The notes under the pieces are model-generated. The model did not search any database. It saw only the letters and a list, made by a program, of their open reading frames with translations, and had not been told where the DNA came from. DNA of 6,013 nucleotides from Polaromonas sp. (GTDB lineage: Bacteria; Pseudomonadota; Gammaproteobacteria; Burkholderiales; Burkholderiaceae_C): positions 1-6,013 of the forward strand of contig JAQGMN010000043.1 of the NCBI GenBank assembly GCA_028292345.1. Direction: 5' to 3'. This document shows positions 1 through 6,013 of this stretch, piece by piece; the stretch's first letter is position 1; every line of letters begins with the position of its first letter. A program made the position numbers and the translations under genes.

Positions 1-887
1 ATGAAAGCGTGGTCAGCGTGCCGATCCGGCTGCAGCAGCGCCTGCTGGGCGAGTTCAATTTGTTCTTTCGCAGCGCCGTCACCTTGAGCGCGGAAGAAAC
101 CGAACTGCTCGATGCGCTGGCCAGCCATTTGGCCAGCGCGCTGGAAAGCCTGCGCGCCGCCGCGCTGGCCCGTGAGGCGGCGGTGGCCGAGGAGCGCGCG
201 ATGCTGGCGCGAGAGCTGCACGACTCGATTGCGCAGTCGCTGGTGTTCCTTAAGATCCAGGTGCAGCTGCTGCGCAGCGCGCTGCAAAAAGGGCAGGCGG
301 TGCAGATGAACCAGGCGCTCGATGAACTCGACACCGGGCTGCGCGAAAGCATTGGCGACGTGCGCGAGCTGCTGGTGCATTTCCGCACCCGCACCAACAC
401 CGACGACATCGTGCAGGCGCTGCAGGAAACGCTGCAGAAGTTCCAGCACCAGACCGGCCTGCCGGCCCGCCTCACCGTTGAGGGCGACGGCCTGCCGCTG
501 CCGCCCGACGTGCAGGTGCAGGTGCTGCATGTGATGCAGGAGGCGCTGTCCAACGTGCGCAAGCATGCGCGCGCCACCAGCGTCGAGATGGCGGTGGTCA
601 AGGGCGCGCAGTGGCGCTTTATGGTGCGCGACGACGGCATCGGTTTTGACACCGGCCACGGCAACGGCCCTTCGCATGTGGGGCTGAAGATCATGCGCGA
701 GCGCGCCGGCGGCATCGGCGCCGAGGTGGCGTTTGTGTCGGGGCCGGGCAAGGGAACCGTGACCACCCTGACGCTGCCGGCGCATCCCGTGGCCAGCGGC
801 GGCCGGACGAGCTGGGAAACGGCCCTGGCGCCGGCTGCCGTGCCGCTGCCGGAGCCCCAGGCACAACAGGCAGCGGTCCAAGGATGA
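1..887 (+). CDS. narX: NarX-type nitrate/nitrite sensor histidine kinase, C-terminal part (5' end outside window)
   Basis: The frame is open to the left edge (first full codon at base 3), so the GTG at 9 is internal and the N-terminal sensor, membrane segments and HAMP lie outside. Counting from that GTG codon as residue 1, residues 1-50 look like the end of a GAF-like signalling region. Residues 61-80 carry the HisKA_3 H-box (LARELHDSIAQSL) with the phospho-acceptor His71 at bases 219-221. The HATPase_c domain follows: N box around 174-186 (MQEALSNVRKHA), G1 box DDGIGF at 208-213, and a GxGKGT-like stretch near 244-250. This architecture is that of NarX/NarQ kinases, which autophosphorylate in response to nitrate or nitrite and pass phosphate to NarL. 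The roughly 34-residue Ala/Pro-rich tail after the ATPase domain is a little unusual. The narX name rests on the adjacent narL and nar genes; from the kinase core alone it would only be a NarX/DegS/LuxR-partner type kinase. Confidence 0.88.
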   Translation, partial: ESVVSVPIRLQQRLLGEFNLFFRSAVTLSAEETELLDALASHLASALESLRAAALAREAAVAEERAMLARELHDSIAQSLVFLKIQVQLLRSALQKGQAVQMNQALDELDTGLRESIGDVRELLVHFRTRTNTDDIVQALQETLQKFQHQTGLPARLTVEGDGLPLPPDVQVQVLHVMQEALSNVRKHARATSVEMAVVKGAQWRFMVRDDGIGFDTGHGNGPSHVGLKIMRERAGGIGAEVAFVSGPGKGTVTTLTLPAHPVASGGRTSWETALAPAAVPLPEPQAQQAAVQG

Positions 888-1011
888 AAATAGTAATGAA
901 ATATGCCTTTTGCGCAATAGTCACTACCATGGTTAGCTATAAAAAAAGTAGCAAATCATGCGCCATTCAAAACCGGCCTGAATTGCAGAAAACCTGCGCG
1001 AAAGCCGGCGC
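888..1011. other. AT-rich narX-narL spacer
   Basis: These 124 bases are much richer in A and T than the coding DNA on either side, especially 888-990. No ORF with convincing coding character is seen in it. It contains the 8-bp palindromes TTGCGCAA (910-917) and ACCATGGT (926-933), a small A-loop inverted repeat (936-952), and TATAAA at 938-943, which resembles a -10 element but has no well-spaced -35 partner. The spacer means narL is not translationally coupled to narX. It might hold a separate weak narL promoter or be the remnant of a small repeat. Confidence 0.5.
936..952. repeat. Short inverted repeat GCTAT-A7-GTAGC
   Basis: GCTAT (936-940) and GTAGC (948-952) pair as a 5-bp stem (four Watson-Crick pairs and one T-G pair) around seven A residues. 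From memory, similar GCTAT/GTAGC motifs with an A/T-rich centre are common in intergenic DNA of Comamonadaceae genomes, where they form the end of a longer dispersed repeat. Only that end is recognisable here. This could not be tested, and the stem is short enough to be chance. Confidence 0.3.
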
Positions 1012-1734
1012 ATGAAGACGGTCCGGCTGCTGGTGGTCGATGACCACCACCTGTTTCGCCGGGGCCTGGTGGCGCTGCTGTCGCAGGATGCGCGTTTCGA
1101 GGTGACCAGCCAGGCGGGCGACATCGGCGAGGCGCTGCGCTGCGTGGAACGCGATCGGCCGGACCTGATCCTGCTGGACAACCACCTGCCGGGCGTTCTG
1201 GGCATCGACGGCATCGCGTCGCTCAAGCAGGCCGCGCCGGGAACCCGCATCCTGATGCTGACGGTCAGCGAAAACCAGAGCGACCTGGCGGCGGCCCTGC
1301 AGGCGGGCGCCGACGGCTACCTGCTCAAGACCGTCGAACTCGATCACTTGTCCGGTTTCATCCTGAAGGTGCTGGCCGGCGAATCGGTCGTCAGCCCGGA
1401 GATGATGACCAAGCTGGTGACGGCCTTTCGCGGCAAGCCATCGGTGCCGCCCGCGCCGGTGATGGCGCCTGGGGAGGCCGAAGTGCTGCCCGAGCTGCCG
1501 GCCGAGGCTGGGCCCGAACTGGCGCTGCCGCGAGAGAACGGCGACTCGCTCTCGGCACGCGAGCGCGAGGTGCTGGCCCTGATTGCGCTGGGCGACAGCA
1601 ACAAGCTGATTGCCCGCAAGCTCGACATTGCGGAAACCACGGTGAAGATCCATGTGCAGCACATTTTCCGAAAGCTGCAGTTCACCTCGCGCGTACAGGC
1701 GGCCGTGTATGCCGCCAGCCGCGAACCGGGTTGA
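1012..1734 (+). CDS. narL: NarL-type nitrate/nitrite response regulator
   Basis: A 240-residue two-domain regulator of the NarL/FixJ family that is expected to bind DNA when phosphorylated by NarX. The receiver domain spans about 4-122, with acidic pair Asp10-Asp11, phospho-acceptor Asp56 (LILLDNHLPG), Thr84 and Lys106, so all catalytic positions are present. The LuxR-type helix-turn-helix covers about 179-235 (LSAREREVLALIALG, then the recognition helix TTVKIHVQHI). The domains are joined by a Pro/Ala/Glu-rich linker at about 141-178, which makes the protein some 24 residues longer than the 216-residue E. coli NarL. The ATG at 1012 is chosen because it starts right at the receiver fold; an in-frame stop lies at 979-981 and no other ATG intervenes. 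The ribosome site is weak (GAAAG near 1000-1004). The narL stop overlaps an FNR-type box. NarP-like or other names are possible, but the nar neighbourhood favours NarL. Confidence 0.9.
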   Translation: MKTVRLLVVDDHHLFRRGLVALLSQDARFEVTSQAGDIGEALRCVERDRPDLILLDNHLPGVLGIDGIASLKQAAPGTRILMLTVSENQSDLAAALQAGADGYLLKTVELDHLSGFILKVLAGESVVSPEMMTKLVTAFRGKPSVPPAPVMAPGEAEVLPELPAEAGPELALPRENGDSLSAREREVLALIALGDSNKLIARKLDIAETTVKIHVQHIFRKLQFTSRVQAAVYAASREPG

Positions 1735-1744
1735 CCTGGATCAA
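1731..1744. promoter_or_regulatory. FNR/Anr-family binding site upstream of narK1-narK2-narG
   Basis: TTGAC-CTGG-ATCAA matches the FNR consensus TTGAT-N4-ATCAA at nine of the ten defined positions. It sits in the gap before the structural nar genes, the expected place for oxygen-responsive control, and overlaps the narL stop codon (TGA at 1732-1734). The site centre is near 1737.5. If activation is class II (centre at about -41.5), transcription would start near 1779. The matching -10 position (about 1767-1772, AGTAGT) is a poor match to TATAAT, which is not unusual for an activator-dependent promoter. A lone TTGAT half-site follows at 1757-1761. The box is seen directly; its use by FNR, Anr or Dnr is inferred. 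Confidence 0.7.
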
Positions 1745-1780
1745 GCTTTTCCCTGATTGATGGGGGAGTAGTCCTTCAGA

Positions 1781-1806
1781 ACGATGGCGGCCAGGGCCGC
1801 CATCGT
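1781..1806 (+). other. Perfect 12-bp inverted repeat: leader stem-loop or narL terminator
   Basis: ACGATGGCGGCC (1781-1792) and GGCCGCCATCGT (1795-1806) are exact reverse complements separated by AG. In RNA this would be an 11-bp GC-rich stem with a CAGG tetraloop. It is followed by CCGTTTGGCG and not by a run of T, so it lacks the tail of an ordinary intrinsic terminator. It starts about two bases after the start point predicted from the FNR box, so it may cap the 5' end of the nar message. Termination of narL readthrough is the alternative. Confidence 0.6.
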
Positions 1807-1884
1807 CCGTTTGGCGCCGCCGTCACCTCCTTCAGGCGGATGGTGGTGAAGGGCGGAAAACGCGACAGTCATGCCATGTCCCCT

Positions 1885-1890
1885 GGAGAG
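1885..1890 (+). promoter_or_regulatory. Ribosome binding site of narK1
   Basis: GGAGAG lies six bases before the ATG at 1897. This strong site decides the narK1 start in favour of 1897 over the in-frame ATGs at 1840 and 1876. Confidence 0.75.
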
Positions 1891-1896
1891 AAAAAC

Positions 1897-3159
1897 ATGG
1901 CCTCTGAGCTGAGCAATTCAAGAAGAGCGTGGTCGGTGCTGATCGTCAGCACGCTGGCGTTCACCGTCTGCTTCATGGTGTGGATGATGTTCGGCGTCAT
2001 CGGCATCCCGATCAAGAAGATGCTGAACCTCAACGCCACCGAGTTCGGCCTGCTGATGGCAACGCCCGTGCTCACCGGTTCGCTGATCCGCGTGCCGCTG
2101 GGCATCTGGACCGACAAATACGGCGGCCGCATCGTCATGGCGGTGCTCATGGCCATCACCGTGCCGGCGATCTGGATGATGAGCTACGCCACGCAGTACT
2201 GGCATTTCCTCACCATCGGCCTGTTCGTGGGCCTGGCCGGCGGCTCGTTCTCGGTCGGCACACCCTATGTGGCGCGCTGGTTTCCCAAAAATCGGCAGGG
2301 CACGGCGATGGGCGTGTACGGCGCGGGCAACTCGGGCGCGGCCGTCAACAAGTTCGTCGCGCCGGTGATCCTGGTGGCCTTCGGCTGGACCATGGTGCCG
2401 CAGGCCTATGCGCTCATCATGCTGGCCACGCTGGTGCTGTTCTGGCTGTTCAGCCACAGCGACCCCAGGCACCTGGTGCCGAGCAACGTCAGCTTCAGGG
2501 ACCAGCTCAAGGCGCTGAAAGACCCGAAAGTGCTCAAGTACTGCCAGTACTACAGCATCGTCTTTGGCGGCTATGTGGCGCTGTCGCTGTGGATGGTGCA
2601 GTACTACATCGGCGAATACGGCCTGGACATCCGCACCGCGGCGCTGCTGGCGGCCTGCTTCTCGCTGCCCGGCGGCGTGCTGCGCGCGGTGGGCGGCGTG
2701 CTGTCGGACAAGTACGGCGCGCACAGCGTGACCTGGTGGGTGATGTGGGTGAGCTGGATCTGCCTGTTCCTGCTGTCGTATCCGCAGATGGACTTCACGC
2801 TGCTGACCACCACCGGCCCGACCACCTTTCACATCGGCCTGAACGTCTATGCCTTCACCGCGCTCATGGGCGTGCTGGGCGTGGCCTTTGCGTTTGGCAA
2901 GGCCAGCGTCTTCAAGTACATCAGCGACGACTATTCCCACAACATCGGCGCCATCAGCGGCATCGTCGGCCTGGCCGGCGGCCTGGGCGGCTTCGTGCTG
3001 CCCATCCTGTTCGGCGCGCTGATGGACATCACCGGCATTCGCTCCAGCGCCTTCATGCTGATGTACGGCGTGGTCTGGGTCTCGCTGATCTGGATGTACT
3101 GGACCGAAGTGCGCCGTACCGAAGTCATGGGCCGCCATGCCGCCGGCGCCACCGCCTGA
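1897..3159 (+). CDS. narK1: NarK1-type nitrate/nitrite transporter (MFS, NNP family)
   Basis: A 420-residue inner-membrane protein with 12 hydrophobic segments, the usual size and topology of the nitrate/nitrite porter family of the major facilitator superfamily. The first nitrate signature is at about 114-147 (AGGSFSVG, then WFPKNRQGTAMG and GAGNSG). The second is at about 334-366 (GKASVFKYI, then GLAGGLGGF). Arg65 in helix 2 (LIRVPLG) and Arg263 in helix 8 (VLRAVGG) align with the substrate-binding arginines known from NarK (Arg89 and Arg305 in E. coli), and both halves keep the DKYG loop motif after helices 2 and 8. NarK1-type proteins are thought to import nitrate with protons, which would start respiration before nitrite builds up. 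It is first in the structural unit, 28 bp before narK2. The type 1 assignment comes from its size, its difference from the second transporter and its order; the direction of transport is inferred. Confidence 0.88.
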   Translation: MASELSNSRRAWSVLIVSTLAFTVCFMVWMMFGVIGIPIKKMLNLNATEFGLLMATPVLTGSLIRVPLGIWTDKYGGRIVMAVLMAITVPAIWMMSYATQYWHFLTIGLFVGLAGGSFSVGTPYVARWFPKNRQGTAMGVYGAGNSGAAVNKFVAPVILVAFGWTMVPQAYALIMLATLVLFWLFSHSDPRHLVPSNVSFRDQLKALKDPKVLKYCQYYSIVFGGYVALSLWMVQYYIGEYGLDIRTAALLAACFSLPGGVLRAVGGVLSDKYGAHSVTWWVMWVSWICLFLLSYPQMDFTLLTTTGPTTFHIGLNVYAFTALMGVLGVAFAFGKASVFKYISDDYSHNIGAISGIVGLAGGLGGFVLPILFGALMDITGIRSSAFMLMYGVVWVSLIWMYWTEVRRTEVMGRHAAGATA

Positions 3160-3187
3160 ATCCGAACGCCCCACTCGAGAAAACACC

Positions 3188-4855
3188 ATGAACGTCAAAA
3201 CTGCCTTCCCCGCAGATGCTGCGGTCCTGCCGCCTGGCAAAGATTCCGGCGCCGACATTGCCGACTGGCGCCCCGAGGACGAAAACTTCTGGGAAAACAC
3301 CGGCAAGCGCATCGCCTACCGCAACCTCTGGATCTCCGTGCCCAGCCTGCTGTGCGGCTTCGCCATCTGGGGCATGTGGGGCATCATCACGGTGCAGATG
3401 CTCAACCTGGGCTTTCCGTTCACCCAGGCCGAGCTGTTCACGCTGACCGCCATTTCCGGCCTGGCCGGCGCCACCATGCGGATTCCGGCGTCCTTCCTGA
3501 TCCGGCTGGCCGGCGGGCGCAACACCATCTTTTTGACGACCTCGATGCTGCTGGCCCCGGCCATCGGCACCGGCATCGTGCTGCAGCATCCCGAATGGCC
3601 GCTGTGGACCTTTCAATTGATGGCGCTGTGGTCGGGCGTGGGCGGCGGCAACTTCGCCAGTTCCATGTCCAACATCAGCGGCTTTTTTCCCAAGCGGCTG
3701 CAGGGCACGGCATTGGGCCTGAATGCCGGCCTGGGCAACTTCGGCGTGACGACGATGCAGATCGTCATTCCGCTGGTGATGACGATGAGCGTCTTCGGCA
3801 GCTTCGGCGGCGATCCGACGGTGCTGGTGAAAGACAGCGGCTGGATCTTCGGCAAGATTGCCGCCGGCACGCCGACCTGGATTCAGAACGCCGGCTTCAC
3901 CTGGCTGCTGTCGCTGGTGCCGCTGTCGGTGATCTGCTTTTTCGGCATGAACAACCTCAAGACCGTGTCGCCTGAAATCGGCGGAACGATCCCGGCTTTC
4001 CTCAAGATCATCTGGCTCTACACCCTGTCGTTCATTCCGGCCGGCGTCGGCCTGTACCTCTACCTGCCCAAGCCGTCCGGCCTGGGCCTGCTGAACATGT
4101 GGGTGGCCATGCCGCTGATCATCGTCAGCACGCTGATGGTGCTCAAGCTCACCGCCTTCGGTCCGATGAAGGAAAGCATTGCCAAGCAGTTCGCCATCTT
4201 TGGCAACAAGCACACCTGGTCGCTGACGGTGCTGTACATCGTCACCTTCGGCTCCTTCATCGGCTTTTCGATGGCGCTACCGCTGGCCATCACCATCATT
4301 TTCGGCATCAGCCATGTGCCCGACGCGGCCGGCATCATGCAGCACACGCTGAAGAATCCGAACGCGCCATCGGCCCTGACCTATGCCTGGATCGGACCCT
4401 TCGTCGGCGCGGCGGTGCGGCCCATCGGCGGCTGGATTTCCGACAAGGTCGGCGGCTCCATCGTCACCCAGATCATCTCGGCCGTCATGGTCGCGGCCTC
4501 GGCAGCGGTCGGCTACGTCATGCTGCTGGCCTACCAGTCGGCCACGCCGGAACAATATTTTCTGATGTTCATGGTGCTGTTCGTGGTGCTGTTCACCGCC
4601 AGCGGCATCGGCAACGGCTCGACCTTCCGCACCATCGGCGTGATTTTCGACCGCCAGCAGGCCGGCCCGGTGCTGGGCTGGACCTCGGCGATTGCCGCCT
4701 ACGGCGCGTTCATCGCCCCGGTGGTGATTGGCGCGCAGATCAAGGCCGGCACGCCGCAGAACGCCATGTACGGCTTTGCCATCTTCTATGCCCTGTGCCT
4801 GGTGCTGAACTGGTGGTTCTACCTGCGCGCTGGCGCCGAGATCAAGAACCCCTGA
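3188..4855 (+). CDS. narK2: NarK2-type nitrate/nitrite antiporter with extra central membrane pair
   Basis: A 555-residue MFS transporter of the NarK branch. The N-terminal motif DWRPEDENFW at 26-35 and RIAYRNLWIS at 41-50 closely resemble E. coli NarK (463 residues). The nitrate signature GGGNFASSMSNISGFFPK is at 152-169, followed by GLNAGLGNFG at 177-186. Arg98 (TMRIPASF) and Arg411 (AVRPIGGW) match the two substrate-binding arginines. Members of this type exchange nitrate for nitrite. The protein is about 90 residues longer than E. coli NarK, mainly because of an insert at about 258-326 between helices 6 and 7 with two hydrophobic stretches (272-294 and 299-321), giving about 14 predicted segments. 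The cytoplasmic loop before helix 11 is shorter than in E. coli. The ATG at 3188 is preferred over an upstream in-frame ATG at 3137 that overlaps narK1: it has GAGA at 3177-3180 and gives the family N-terminus. It lies 28 bp after narK1, so they are probably co-transcribed. Confidence 0.88.
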   Translation: MNVKTAFPADAAVLPPGKDSGADIADWRPEDENFWENTGKRIAYRNLWISVPSLLCGFAIWGMWGIITVQMLNLGFPFTQAELFTLTAISGLAGATMRIPASFLIRLAGGRNTIFLTTSMLLAPAIGTGIVLQHPEWPLWTFQLMALWSGVGGGNFASSMSNISGFFPKRLQGTALGLNAGLGNFGVTTMQIVIPLVMTMSVFGSFGGDPTVLVKDSGWIFGKIAAGTPTWIQNAGFTWLLSLVPLSVICFFGMNNLKTVSPEIGGTIPAFLKIIWLYTLSFIPAGVGLYLYLPKPSGLGLLNMWVAMPLIIVSTLMVLKLTAFGPMKESIAKQFAIFGNKHTWSLTVLYIVTFGSFIGFSMALPLAITIIFGISHVPDAAGIMQHTLKNPNAPSALTYAWIGPFVGAAVRPIGGWISDKVGGSIVTQIISAVMVAASAAVGYVMLLAYQSATPEQYFLMFMVLFVVLFTASGIGNGSTFRTIGVIFDRQQAGPVLGWTSAIAAYGAFIAPVVIGAQIKAGTPQNAMYGFAIFYALCLVLNWWFYLRAGAEIKNP

Positions 4856-4913
4856 TACCAGCCATTCCACCAGACCGTTTTTTCAAAGAATCCCTGATTT
4901 ACCGGAGACCTCA
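4856..4913 (+). other. narK2-narG intergenic gap
   Basis: This gap of 58 bases has no hairpin strong enough to be a terminator and no FNR-type box, so narK2 and narG are probably on one transcript. It contains a T6 run at 4878-4883 without a preceding stem, and the narG ribosome site GGAGA at 4904-4908, five bases before the ATG. Confidence 0.5.
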
Positions 4914-6013
4914 ATGAGTCATTTTCTAGACCGCCTCAGCCACTTTTCCAACCCCCGTGAAGCGTTTTCGGGCGACCACGGCGTCACCACGGCCGAAGAC
5001 CGCACCTGGGAAGACGCCTACCGCAACCGCTGGGCGCACGACAAGGTGGTGCGCAGCACCCACGGCGTGAACTGCACCGGCTCGTGCTCGTGGAAGATTT
5101 ACGTCAAGGGCGGCATCGTCACCTGGGAAACCCAGCAAACCGACTATCCGCGCACCCGCTGGGACATGCCCAACCACGAGCCGCGCGGCTGCTCGCGTGG
5201 CGCCAGCTACAGCTGGTATCTGTACAGCGCCAATCGCGTCAAGTACCCGATGGTCCGCGCCCGCCTGCTCAAGCACTGGCGCGAGGCGCGCCTCACGCTG
5301 CCGCCCGTCGAGGCCTGGGCCGCCGTGGTGCAAAACGACGCCAAGCGGCGCGACTACCAGAGCGTTCGCGGCCTGGGCGGCATGGTGCGCTCGACCTGGG
5401 ACGAGGTGAACGAACTCATCGCCGCGTCCAACGTGTACACCATCGAGCAGCACGGCGCCGACCGCATCATCGGCTTCTCGCCGATTCCGGCGATGTCCAT
5501 GGTCAGCTATGCCTCGGGTTCGCGCTATTTGTCGCTGATCGGCGGCGTCTGCATGAGCTTTTACGACTGGTACTGCGACCTGCCTCCGTCCAGCCCGCAG
5601 GTCTGGGGCGAGCAGACCGACGTGCCCGAGTCGGCCGACTGGTACAACTCCAGCTTCATCATCGCCTGGGGCTCGAACGTTCCGCAGACGCGCACGCCCG
5701 ACGCCCACTTCTTCACCGAAGTGCGCTACAAAGGCTGCAAGACGGTGGCCATCACGCCCGATTACTCCGAAGTCGCCAAGCTGTCGGATTTGTGGCTGCA
5801 TCCCAAGCAGGGCACCGACGCCGCCGTCGCCATGGCGATGGGCCATGTGATCCTGAAGGACTTCTACTTCGGCGGCAACGGCAAGCCGCGCTCGGCCTAT
5901 TTCGACGACTATGCCCGGCGCTACACCGACCTGCCGATGCTGGTCATGCTGAAACAGCACACGCTGGAAAACGGCGAGTCCGTCATGGTGCCCGACCGCT
6001 ATGTGCGCGCCTC
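4914..6013 (+). CDS. narG: Respiratory nitrate reductase alpha subunit NarG, N-terminal part (3' end outside window)
   Basis: The frame opens at ATG 4914 after GGAGA (4904-4908) and stays open to the window edge, giving 366 full codons of a protein normally near 1,250 residues. It begins MSHFLDRLSHF and tracks E. coli NarG almost throughout. NarG is the Mo-bisMGD catalytic subunit of the membrane-bound NarGHI complex and reduces nitrate to nitrite on the cytoplasmic side. The FS0 [4Fe-4S] ligands are all visible: His50, Cys54 and Cys58 (THGVNCTGSCSW) and Cys93 (EPRGCSRGAS). The His ligand in place of Cys is typical of NarG. Asp222 (DWYCDLPP) matches the aspartate that coordinates molybdenum in E. 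coli. Blocks such as IPAMSMVSYASG (191-202) and WGSNVPQTRTPDAHF are intact. The short N-terminus matches the known vestigial Tat-like leader that does not lead to export. narH, narJ and narI are expected next. Confidence 0.97.
   Translation, partial: MSHFLDRLSHFSNPREAFSGDHGVTTAEDRTWEDAYRNRWAHDKVVRSTHGVNCTGSCSWKIYVKGGIVTWETQQTDYPRTRWDMPNHEPRGCSRGASYSWYLYSANRVKYPMVRARLLKHWREARLTLPPVEAWAAVVQNDAKRRDYQSVRGLGGMVRSTWDEVNELIAASNVYTIEQHGADRIIGFSPIPAMSMVSYASGSRYLSLIGGVCMSFYDWYCDLPPSSPQVWGEQTDVPESADWYNSSFIIAWGSNVPQTRTPDAHFFTEVRYKGCKTVAITPDYSEVAKLSDLWLHPKQGTDAAVAMAMGHVILKDFYFGGNGKPRSAYFDDYARRYTDLPMLVMLKQHTLENGESVMVPDRYVRA

Larger units (their letters stand above)
1735..1896 (+). promoter_or_regulatory. 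narK1 promoter and leader region
   Basis: This 162-base gap between narL and narK1 holds most of the FNR-type box, a lone TTGAT half-site (1757-1761), the perfect stem-loop at 1781-1806, a second weaker hairpin (CCTTCA 1829-1834 with TGAAGG 1847-1852), and the narK1 ribosome site. In-frame ATGs at 1840 and 1876 would lengthen NarK1, but neither has a comparable ribosome site and the added residues are hydrophilic and unlike NarK N-termini. The stretch is therefore read as untranslated leader. Confidence 0.55.

Noticed and set aside
1764..1770. NarL heptamer-like sequence TACTCCC on the minus strand
   Set aside because: It matches the degenerate TACYYMT at six of seven positions but stands alone without a paired heptamer, so chance is likely.
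1840..1896. In-frame N-terminal extension of NarK1 from the ATG at 1840
   Set aside because: The added 19 residues are hydrophilic and no ribosome site comparable to the GGAGAG before 1897 is present.
3137..3187. In-frame N-terminal extension of NarK2 from the ATG at 3137, overlapping narK1
   Set aside because: The added 17 residues are Pro-rich and lie mostly within narK1; the ATG at 3188 has a ribosome-like GAGA and gives the family N-terminus.
1918..3312. Long antisense open frame (464 codons) opposite narK1
   Set aside because: It is His/Gln/Arg/Ala-rich with no recognisable fold and mirrors a GC-rich gene whose sense frame is clearly NarK1.
3125..4213. Long antisense open frame (362 codons) opposite narK2
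   Set aside because: Composition is typical of the complement of a membrane protein gene, and the sense frame encodes clear NarK motifs.
4878..4883. T6 run after narK2 as a possible terminator tail
   Set aside because: No stable stem precedes it, and narG follows closely with its own ribosome site.
4926..5960. Antisense open frame (344 codons) opposite narG
   Set aside because: The opposite strand encodes NarG with all expected ligands; the antisense protein has no recognisable motif.
1..6013. CRISPR arrays, tRNA or rRNA genes, insertion sequences or a novel defence-type system
   Set aside because: No regularly spaced repeats, cloverleaf-like sequence, transposase or unfamiliar gene was seen; all coding sequence is explained by the nar locus.

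Overview
The window is a slice of a respiratory nitrate reductase (nar) locus, with every gene on the + strand. The order is narX (3' part only), narL, narK1, narK2, narG (5' part only). High GC with strong G/C bias at third codon positions, the tandem narK1-narK2 pair and the strong similarity of the proteins to proteobacterial Nar proteins point to a facultative, nitrate-respiring proteobacterium. Betaproteobacteria of the Burkholderiales (Comamonadaceae-like) are the best guess. That assignment rests on general resemblance and not on a search.

Layout: 1-887 is the end of a NarX-type nitrate/nitrite sensor histidine kinase (end of a GAF-like region, HisKA_3 and HATPase_c). 888-1011 is an unusually AT-rich spacer with a small inverted repeat. 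1012-1734 encodes the NarL-type response regulator. 1735-1896 is the regulatory gap before the structural genes. It holds a near-perfect FNR/Anr-type box (TTGAC-N4-ATCAA) that overlaps the narL stop codon, a perfect 12-bp inverted repeat just downstream, and a good ribosome binding site for narK1. 1897-3159 is NarK1 and 3188-4855 is NarK2, 28 bp apart. After a further 58-bp gap, narG begins at 4914 and runs off the window end with 366 complete codons visible.

How it fits together: the kinase and regulator pair senses nitrate/nitrite. The FNR-type site would switch on the narK1-narK2-narG unit without oxygen. The two transporters bring nitrate in and exchange it for nitrite. NarG, the Mo-bisMGD catalytic subunit on the cytoplasmic face, reduces nitrate to nitrite using quinol electrons. 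The narH, narJ and narI partners are expected downstream but are not in the window.

No previously undescribed system is evident. The points most worth a second look are the FNR box that shares bases with the narL stop codon, the perfect stem-loop at the predicted 5' end of the narK1 message, the roughly 67-residue double-hydrophobic insertion in NarK2, and the anomalous AT-rich spacer between narX and narL.
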